From the NCBI GenBank assembly GCA_037783415.1, contig JAZGTN010000088.1:930001-994000 (forward strand): a stretch of 64,000 bases of DNA, given 5' to 3'. The notes under the pieces are model-generated. The model searched no databases. It was not told the origin of the DNA and saw only the letters and a program-made list of their open reading frames with translations. Position 1 is the stretch's first letter. Each line of letters opens with the position of its first letter. Below are positions 56,201 through 64,000 of this stretch, one piece after another. The DNA is from Leptasterias polaris. Taxonomy: Eukaryota > Echinodermata > Asteroidea > Forcipulatida > Asteriidae. The translations under genes were made by a program, and so were the position numbers.

Positions 56201-59200
56201 TTTTATTATAAATATATAATTTGTTTTTAATTTTGTTATAATCGTTTTGTCTGTTCTGATGAATCATCCTACATGTAGATGAGTTTTATGGTATTTTTTC
56301 TTAAAATATGACAGGCTGAATGTCAATAATTTCACGGTAGTTTTAAACACTCTTCTGCGTAGATTTCTGGGGGGCATGTGACATGCAACCTTTTCTCATA
56401 TTATATCTTATTAATAGGTCAAACTCTTTAGACCACGTCAGAGCCAAGCACTGGTATTCAGTCGATAATCATGTCACAGAAAAAGTAAATCCCGACTGTT
56501 ACAAGCAGCAGCCCACATAACTAAATATCTATATTTATATTATTTAAGTACATTTATTGCTGCTTTGAATTCGGCAGATACCAGTTTTATGTATTTTAAT
56601 GGTGACTTAAATCTAATACATGGCGTAATGTATTGGAAATTTATTGAGCATGATGGAAGCCTTTGAACGTGGTTTCATTATTGCGGGACGTTTTTATCTT
56701 CTTTTTTTTAACAATAAGGGTTGAAAGGTATTATGTATGGATGGGAGGGAAGTTTGTCAAGTCACAAAGTTTAAAGCAAAACAAGTATGTAGAAAAGACT
56801 GAGGGATTTAGGTACAAGTTTCCTGTCATTATGCGAAAAGAAGTTACAAATTGTGTTAGTGTATTTTCACATGAAATTCATTGGGTGTGTGAACAATTGA
56901 CTGTTGTTCTTAAATTGAAATTACAGGTTTAATTTTCCCCTATGGAAAGGGTACAGGGAACAAACTTAATAGTACATATTGGACTAGATGAAGGGACACA
57001 AAGGCAATAACAAGGGTCCTGAACATGGATTTACTTTTGTCGTAAGTAAAGGACTCGCCTTTGGGGGAAAGTGGACTTTCAAAGGGTTTCACCAAGGCAA
57101 CAAAATAGATGCAATGGTCCCTGTTAACTAATAGATGCGAGTTAGATTTAAATAATGTCAGGTACAATGCCTTCTCTGGTCACAAGTAATCGCTCAATTC
57201 CTCGGACTAAATCCAGTGTTGCTGTGTCACACGAATCGAGGCAAGTTTTTGCATTGCAACTGGTCAGCAAAGACAGGTGTCCTTGTGCCAAGCGTTTCAT
57301 TGTGTATGGTGTCTATCGTCTCATATGCAACAAAGAAAAAGATTGCCCCCAACAACATGCTAGCAACACTGGACGTAGCCTGAGCAATTCGAATTAAGCC
57401 TTCACTTGTGACTGCGAAGGGCATCGTCCAAATCCAACTCGCAAATGGCTCATTCATCCAGTCCAACAACTTGACACTTTGTGCTGTGGTACGCGCACAT
57501 GTATTAATGTATTCCTAAAAGTTGGTTTAAATACCGTACGTAACCTCATCTTAAAACAAAAAATGAACTCACTCTTATCGATTCCCGACTGCGAGGTGCT
57601 AAACAATCAAATTAGTGATTGACAGAAAATTGTCTGCACTTTATGCAGCAGGCAGCATACTCAGGCACAACAACCAAAGTGGATTGATTCAAGTATTTTC
57701 AAGTACTTAAACTATGTGGAGGTCAGTGACAAGCCTCTTTCATCAAAACTATTTTCTGGATTGAATTTATTTTGTGGTAAAAAGTGGCACGGAAGGTTGT
57801 TTCACATGTTAATGAGGGAAGAGTTACCCCAATTTTAAAGTGTTTGAAAGCTCAATTTCAAGGGATGTCATAACAAGTTCATTCATACTTGTCCGATTCC
57901 CCGTATGCAGTCATTACTAAAACTGTGTAACATTAAAGGGGGCCAGACTTATTTGCTTGTTTGGTTTTATTTTTTTGCTTTCAATCTGGTAGCATATTTG
58001 TATGAAAGGCGGCTGCATTGTGATTCATCTCTGAGCAAGTTGGACTGCTTAGTAAAGGTCATTCAACTAAAGGACATGTAACCAATAAATCCAGTCACAC
58101 CTTAATGAGTCAAAACTAGTTGTGGATGATCTTTGCCAACTGCCTAAAATGAGACGGGGATTGAGCACACAGTGTAACTGAGCCAGGGGTTGTGCTTGCA
58201 GTTTTGTTCATTTAGACATAATTGACAATGGACCTCTTAAAATCGACCAATCACATCCTTGCCAAAAAAGTCAAGACACGATAAAATTTCATGACAAAAT
58301 GTAAATGTGCTGCTGCCATTTTGGCGAGCTACAAAGTACATCATGCATGGTGAAGTGGCTTTATGATTGAAGAATCATGTGTCCACCCTACATGAGCGCC
58401 ATTGCATGGCAGTTGCTATAAACAGAGAAAGGACCTTCTTTAGGCTATACAAAGTAGATGACTTCGCAAATACAAGTACGCGCACATTAGCCATGGTGGT
58501 TTAGTCAGTGACCTGCATGCACCTTGTTCCACGGCTGACGTATGCGCGAAGTCCTCTTAGGTTGGCGACTAGAGGGGGTTTGGGTGCAGCTAGTACCTGC
58601 AGTACAGAATTCTCATTATTAGCAGTCCAACTTGCTGTGTATTCGTTGAGCACGGTTGTCACTATTGCCATAGTGATTTGTATTGTGACATCACACTTTG
58701 CTTAGCAGTTAAGATTGATCGGCACTTCAGATCAATCTTGGCCCCTGGTGTGTGGATATGATGGGCCTCCCCCCAATGACAATCAAACCTGCCATAGTCA
58801 GACATGTGACGTCTGTGTGTTAAAATGCTATTTGCATTATGAATAATGCATATTATTATAAAGTACATTGCTTTTTTTCCTCTTGGGTTAAGTATCACTG
58901 CATTCATCGTAAAGCAATTTTTCTAAATAAAATGAATCGATGAAAGATAAATTGCTATTTTTTTTTTGCACTGATGCAGTGAAACTATCCCAAATGGAAA
59001 AACGACAATGGAAATTCCTATACTACCTCAAAATATTATTTAGGGCGTAAACATAACATCTTGATATTGTGCTGACGTTATAATTTAATGAGCATATTTT
59101 GTGTACAGTTATTTTTTAGACAATAGCCAGTAAAGTGACAATTATGCTAGCTGTGATTTACATGTACATGTATAAAAGAAAAGTAAATAACTTTGTATTT

Positions 59201-59774
59201 TTTCTTCCTTTTTTTAATTTTTTGTTTAAATTAAATTAATGTAAGTGTATAGTATTGTCTTTGGATTCATCGAATAAGTTTGCTACCCAATTCTGCTGTG
59301 TAAAATGTAAATACTGCCAACCAAAATATTACTGCACCACTGTTGTCTTAAACAGGAAAAAAACAAATAAAAAACGATATTGATTATGTATAGAGAAGAA
59401 AGACACACACTCCTCAAATTATAAACTATATAAAAAAAAAAAATTAAAAAAAGGCAAAATAAATATAAAAAAGCGGGAGAAAATGTGTAGTAATACCATT
59501 AATACATGGTGAAGTTAAAGGTAGTCTAGTCTTTGTGTTTTATGATATACATTTAAATACTGGTTAAGACAGTGTTGTTGGTTTACTCCTAGAATAGACA
59601 GGTAAAGTGTGTTGGATATGCTAAGTATTCATGTGACAGGCCATATTAATCCTCCCCAAAATAATAAATGTGTTCTTAAAATGTAGACGTCAGGTGTTGA
59701 TGTGTCTGTTATTTCCATGGGTCAGAGGACACAACATCTTAAGACACTTAAATAATATTGTTTTGTCTTTTACG

Positions 59775-59900
59775 TGGGCCGTGCAATGCACATAAAACAA
59801 AACAGTTACACTTATCGCCCTGGTGTTTCTGGCTGTAGAGTGCACCTTGTTAGCACTTACAAGGTGCTACATAAATCAGTCTCATAATGCATAAAAACTT
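59775..59900 (-). repeat. SINE-like repeat fragment (minus)
   Basis: Matches part of 25866-26170: AATGCACATAAAA, TTACACTTATCGCCCTGGTG, ACAAGGTGCTACATAAATCA. Confidence 0.5.
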
Positions 59901-60174
59901 CAAAACCTGTCTTAAAAAGTGTCTCTCTTTTTTCAAGCACATTGACCACCTTATTAGTGGATACAAGACACGATTATGAAAGAAGAAGAAAACAAGAACT
60001 TAATTTTAATAAATTAATTTGTGATTTTTATTTCAAAAAGGCTTTACAATAAACACAAGGCTCCAAATATCTACAGTATAATAATTTCAGCACTGAGCAG
60101 TGTTTTCCTAAACACATACTTTTGAAGATTAAATGTAAGGTCGGCCTTACACAACAAAATTTGGTAATTTTTTT

Positions 60175-60490
60175 CTGAAAGCCTACGGTGTTATAAAGGT
60201 GTTGATGGCAGTAAGCATCCTACGAAAATAATTTGTCCAGAAATCAATAAAATAAGATCAGAAATCATCAAAAAGTGTGTCGCAAAATTTGATTGAGATT
60301 CAAATTTATGTGGTGTCCGTTTATGAACGCTGCGGCCAGAGATGCAGTTGGTACCCGCTGTCACCTTACTCAACTTGGATGAATTAGTTGCTCTTGAAGA
60401 TACCGTGGCAGTTTTTTGCTGTTTCCTCAACAAAAAGACACTGTATTCAGCTGAAACTTTCACAGGTAACTTTTATTGTATCTTTAATAA
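60175..60490 (-). repeat. Dispersed repeat, copy 2 (minus)
   Basis: Reverse complement of 36430-36600 (TTCAGCTGAAACTTTCAC, CGTTTATGAACGCTGCGGCC). Confidence 0.7.
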
Positions 60491-60653
60491 TAATAATTTT
60501 GCCTATAAATCAGCATCTTAAACTGATGTATACCAAAGCTTTTTAATTCCAAATCGTCTAAACGTTCAACGAATATTTTAAACTACAAAATATTTAAAGT
60601 CTCGTTAAAAAGTTATCTGGTCAAGTGAAAGTTCAGAGCTGCAAGACCTGTGG

Positions 60654-60902
60654 CAGGGATGAGAGTCATTGCTGGCAAAAAAGTCTGAAACTACATGCTG
60701 GATCCAAATTTTAGGACGTAAGGCCTACATGTATGTTGAAATGATGGCGTTTCTACCTTTTGGTAACCCCTAGGGAGGGTTTGGAACTCAACGGGCTTTT
60801 AGGAACAGTGTCCTAAGCACTAGTGAAGTAGATCAAAGGGCAGTATTTCTTTTATGTTGAAAAACCAGGCTAACATAAAAAATCTTAAAATTCTCATCCC
60901 TG
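60654..60902. mobile_element. CAGGGATGAG MITE with 6-bp TSD, copy 2
   Basis: Begins CAGGGATGAG, ends CTCATCCCTG, with CTGTGG directly repeated at 60648-60653 and 60903-60908. 249 bp. The inverse copy is at 26335-26621. It lies about 360 bp beyond the ORC4 stop codon, possibly in its 3' UTR. Confidence 0.8.
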
Positions 60903-61265
60903 CTGTGGAGACTTGCTTGAAACTCAAGCCCCGTTTATTGAGGTATAATTCTACGTTACCGCTTTCCACACCATTTGGGGTCCTTCCCTGCAATGATTCG
61001 CTCGTGTCATTCGTGTACATCTACACATGTAGTTCACCTATGTCCCCTATTTTATCATACACCACCACAAAACAGGATATTTTAAGAGCCAAGTCTTCTG
61101 TAATACTAATAAGCAGTCATACTGCGAGGTTACCTCGGCTCGGACTCTGCATTGTCATGCCTACTTTGTGGCATTCAGACAGGGCAGGAAATGGAGTTTG
61201 GACAAAATCTTGTCAACCACACTGGCCATGATATGCAGTCGCTAATAATGCATTCCTCCAGGGCA

Positions 61266-63111
61266 CTATGTTGGTAGTGGATTGGACGCCCAATGTTTCA
61301 GCTCGCTTGGACAGCCTGGATATGTATTCAGTACTTCGGTCAACTGTGCCGATGTCACCAGCAATGACATGGCTCTATATTCCTTCTGTGTGAGTGACCC
61401 ATGGCCATCCACTGGCTTTACTATCTCCAAGGCTACCAGCTGCTCAAACGCCTGCAAAATAAAAGAGTACGGACAATCTTAAGTTAACTTTGGGGATTGT
61501 AACAATATCTGCATCACTTTCAGACAAAAAACATACACATCAAAAGGTCCTGTATGAAAATTAACCTGTTTGGTTGATTAACAGTTGTTATGATTCAAAG
61601 ATGAGCCGATGAAATTGTAACTATTACCTTTAAAACAACCGGTTTCTCAAAGTTCTGGACAACATGAGCTTTCCGCTGCATAAACTTGAGGTACTCTGTG
61701 TGGGAAACAAAAATCACTGGACTTGATTAGTATACATGAATCACACCGACTGTAAACATTGTCAAGCAAAATGTGTTAATAAAAATATAAATAATAATAA
61801 AATATTTATAGAGTGCCTTATGCGAGGGCCTCATGGCGCTTCACAGATAAAAACAGAAGCGCTAGCAAAAAAGTAAGTAAACAGTAAAAAGTAAGCAAAA
61901 AAACAAGTCACAAGAGACAAGTCAGTAAAAACTAAAAGAAAAATACATAAAGCCTTAAAAAAAATTAAAACTCAGCCAAGAGACAATTAGCTACAAAAAA
62001 CAACAGAAAAAAATGTAAAATGTAAAAATGTGAGGTAGTAATGCTAATGCACCGTTTAGTCTCAATTAATAAACCACAAGGGAAACCGACTGGGGTTTGA
62101 ACAAAGAAAAATTGACAAGAGTGGGACCTTAACATGCAACCTCTGGATTAACGTAACAGCGCTCTACCAACTGAGCTATCTAGCCCTAATGTTGGCAGTC
62201 TCCATATTTTGTCTGTATCTTTAGTTTAGGAGTGCCAGTCAGAAGCCATTCAACCTGTTAGTGCTAGAGAAGCAAGCCAGAGAAAGTGGGTTGGGGGTGG
62301 ACTTGGGCAGTTGCTTGTACTCACCATTGTACAGCATTTCAAAGTTGAATGCGTCTCCATCGTACAGGTCTGTCAGATGCTTCATTGCAATCACCAAAGA
62401 CAGCTGTAAGACAGAGATACCTGAAACAGATTTAAATCACACCATTAAACATATTGTATGTAAGGAGATCATTCTTGTGTCAAGTTTGTTGAAATGTGTT
62501 TAAGCCTCTCAAAGAAGTAAGCCTCTCAAAGAAGTTTATTACATGTATGTCAAAAAGTTCTGTGTACCTCTGGGTCCAGGTAAATTTATATTTGTAACAA
62601 TGCATACCCTTGGTAAGTCTGCTGCCACCTATTGTCCCAAAAGTCTCTCAATCTGTACCCTTCCTTTAAACATAGGGAGAAGTGGGGAGGGGTTAGGAAG
62701 GAGGGGTTAGGAAGGAGGAGGGGTTAGGAAGGAGAAGGGGAGGAGTAACAAAAAAGGGGAGGGGTTAACAAGGAGAAGGGGTGGGGTTAAAAGGGAGAAG
62801 GGGAGGGGCTAAAGGGAGAAGAGGGATGGTTAAGGATAAGGGGAGGGGTTAGGAAGGAGGCGGGAGGGGGTTGGGAAGGAGATGGGGAGGGGTTGGAAAG
62901 GAGACTGGGAGGGGTTGGAAAGTAGGCGGGGAGGAGGTTGGGTAGGAGGGGGGGAGGGGGAAGAAGAATGCCATGGGGCATAAGCCTCAAGAGTAGTCTT
63001 ACCATGTAACATTGCTGCCTTGGAGTCAGTGGCAATATGTTTACTAGATTCCACAAAGTCAACTGCTTCAATCTCGGGGTGATCCTCAGTCACCTTGCAA
63101 ACAGGAATGAG
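61266..63111 (-). CDS. ORC4: Origin recognition complex subunit 4, C-terminal four exons (partial)
   Basis: Exons on the minus strand: 63003-63111, 62325-62420, 61628-61695, 61266-61451 (stop included). GT/AG borders and phases (1, 1, 0) are consistent and give 152 residues of the C-terminus; human ORC4 has 436, so about two thirds lie beyond the right edge. The reading includes DSKAAMLHG, VIAMKHLTDLYDG, AFNFEMLYNE, KFMQRKAHVVQNFEKPVVLK, AFEQLVALEIVKP, KEYRAMSLLV and YPGCPSELKHWA. All line up with the ORC4 C-terminal winged-helix region (ORC4_C). ORC4 is an AAA+-family ORC subunit that, with ORC1-6, marks replication origins and helps load MCM2-7; the C-terminal winged helix contacts DNA and the ring. 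The gene converges on ACVR2. The first intron in view carries a long purine tract and the next carries a SINE. Confidence 0.95.
61790..61965. repeat. AT-rich SINE-like fragment with TAA tail
   Basis: ATAATAATAAAATATTTATAGAG then GGCCTCATGGCGCTTCACAG, similar to the AGCGCTTTACA-type repeats at 21118 and 41105. In the last-but-one ORC4 intron in view. Confidence 0.45.
62070..62190 (-). mobile_element. tRNA-derived SINE head
   Basis: The minus strand reads GATAGCTCAGTTGGTAGAGC (strong A box) and AGAGGTTGCATGTT (weak B box). Flanks CACAAGGGAAACCGACTGG match 37480-37500, so it belongs to that SINE family. In an ORC4 intron; not a functional tRNA gene. Confidence 0.6.
62671..62965. repeat. ~290-bp polypurine (GGAGGGG/GAAGG) tract
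   Basis: Nearly pure G/A with scattered GTTAGG, built of loose GGAGGGGTTAGGAAGGAG units. It is polypyrimidine on the ORC4 sense strand, inside an ORC4 intron. It produces the spurious proline/serine-rich reverse ORFs that run into the real exon at 63003. Confidence 0.9.
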
Positions 63112-64000
63112 CTACAAGACAAACCATGTCAGTGAGGAAAACAAACTTGGATAAGTATGATGCCAGAAAACTTTGCAAGTGTCTTCCACATACGGAAGTT
63201 CCATTAGTTCAGTGTCCTATGTAACATTTCTATTATACTACTATAACATAAACTATTTCTACATTATACCATATAATATTTATATTCCCATACCATTTCT
63301 GTCCTCTACTTTCCGTGGAACATCCCTCTAAATATCTAAACATCAATTTGAATCTGGGTCATCAATTTGAATCTCAGGGTGCTACATAATAATAATAATA
63401 TTAACAATAATATGCAGTCTTATCTAGCGCATGCATCTACCAACAAAGGTACTCAAGACCAATTAACATGTACTTATAAAAACAAAAATTATGATAAAAC
63501 AATAAAATGTGTACAGCAATATCTTCGCACAAATTACTCTTAAATGGTGATAATCGATTTAGAAAATGAAACTCATTTAAATGTTTGTGAATCATGTAAA
63601 CTTTACTACCATGCTCTCACAAAACTATCCACTCTTAGAAATATAATGACCCTCAAGAGTAGAAACTGACCACAAACTGAGGTTTCCAGCTGTACAAACA
63701 GAAGAAACTCATGCATCCAATGCTAGCCTGAAAGGTATGGTACTTTGTGGCAGTCTGCGGTACTTTGTGACAGTTTGTCAGACAACTTACTGTCGTACCA
63801 GTGTATAAATGGGTTCTTGCTTATATGTAAACATCAAGTCATGTACTCCTTTAATGCGACACAGAAATTGACAAGATTTTCTACTGTAGAAATCCTTAGA
63901 TAACTTTCGTTGTGATTATTTTAATGTATTACAAGTTCATGTAGGGGATCAAATTACCTTTCAAATGATTTGCACAGTTGTTTTGTTTGCTTTACCATAT
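63112..64000. other. ORC4 intron (continues beyond the window)
   Basis: No upstream ORC4 exon was recognised. An ATAATAATA-containing SINE-like fragment lies at 63388-63480 (GCAGTCTTATCTAGCGCATGC). Confidence 0.55.

Larger units (their letters stand above)
52871..60653. other. ACVR2 3' UTR and ACVR2-ORC4 intergenic region
   Basis: No confident exon. AT-rich, with many AATAAA candidates (for example 54097-54102), so the ACVR2 poly(A) site cannot be fixed. It includes the local duplicate (53690-53920), MITEs (55572-55740, 56103-56200), a repeat at 58645-58745 resembling 18006-18130, a SINE fragment (59775-59900) and a dispersed repeat (60175-60490). A weak protein-like minus-strand frame occurs at 57227-57469. 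Confidence 0.5.

Noticed and set aside
60854..61231. Plus-strand 125-codon ORF
   Set aside because: Starts inside a MITE and overlaps the 3' flank of ORC4; no recognisable domain.
62110..62185. Functional tRNA gene (minus strand)
   Set aside because: Good A box but weak B box and no proper acceptor stem; flanks are shared with a SINE.
62787..63093. Proline/serine-rich ORF fused to ORC4-like residues
   Set aside because: The ORC4 exon ends at a GT donor at 63002; the rest is translation of the polypurine tract in the intron.

Overview
This is a eukaryotic, gene-sparse and repeat-rich window. Three well-supported intron-containing host genes and one tandem gene family lie among many DNA transposons, MITEs, SINEs and LINE fragments. 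Gene content (one BRD7/9-type bromodomain gene, one type II activin receptor, ORC4), TTAGGG-like interstitial arrays and the style of the repeats suggest a marine invertebrate deuterostome. An echinoderm, perhaps a sea star, is my best guess from memory and is not proven by the sequence.

Layout. (1) 1-16.4 kb: a roughly 3.5-5 kb unit is repeated in tandem (copies A, B, C and a partial D). Copies B and C each carry a two-exon minus-strand gene for a ~139-residue protein with a split 3CxxC-type zinc finger (ZAR1/RTP-like). Copy A shows only the first exon because its second would lie left of the window. Copy A is interrupted by a 4.26-kb transposon with perfect 48-bp terminal inverted repeats (TIRs) carrying a frameshifted two-exon gene, and then by a 1.1-kb element with 54-bp TIRs and an 8-bp target duplication. 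Copies C and D run into telomere-like arrays. (2) 16.4-17.6 kb: a dispersed repeat made of nested palindromes. (3) 18.9-35.3 kb, plus strand: a complete 14-exon BRD7/9 gene (715 codons, all splice phases consistent) whose introns hold many nested MITEs and SINEs. (4) 35.4-46.5 kb: mostly repeats, including a perfect 62-copy array of a 9-bp unit and a Harbinger-like element with a CAGGG-type element nested in it. (5) 46.5-52.9 kb, plus strand: a complete six-exon activin receptor type II gene (540 codons), including a short signal-peptide exon. (6) 61.3-63.1 kb, minus strand: the last four exons of ORC4; the rest lies beyond the right edge.

The host genes do not form an operon. BRD7/9 is a chromatin reader of SWI/SNF-type complexes, ACVR2 is a TGF-beta superfamily receptor kinase and ORC4 belongs to the origin recognition complex. 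ACVR2 and ORC4 are convergent neighbours here as they are in human (ACVR2A-ORC4 on chromosome 2), which looks like old conserved microsynteny. The most novel items are the tandem 3CxxC gene family with its split zinc finger, the 48-bp-TIR element with its own spliced gene, and a recurring set of CAGGG-ended elements with 5-6-bp target duplications.
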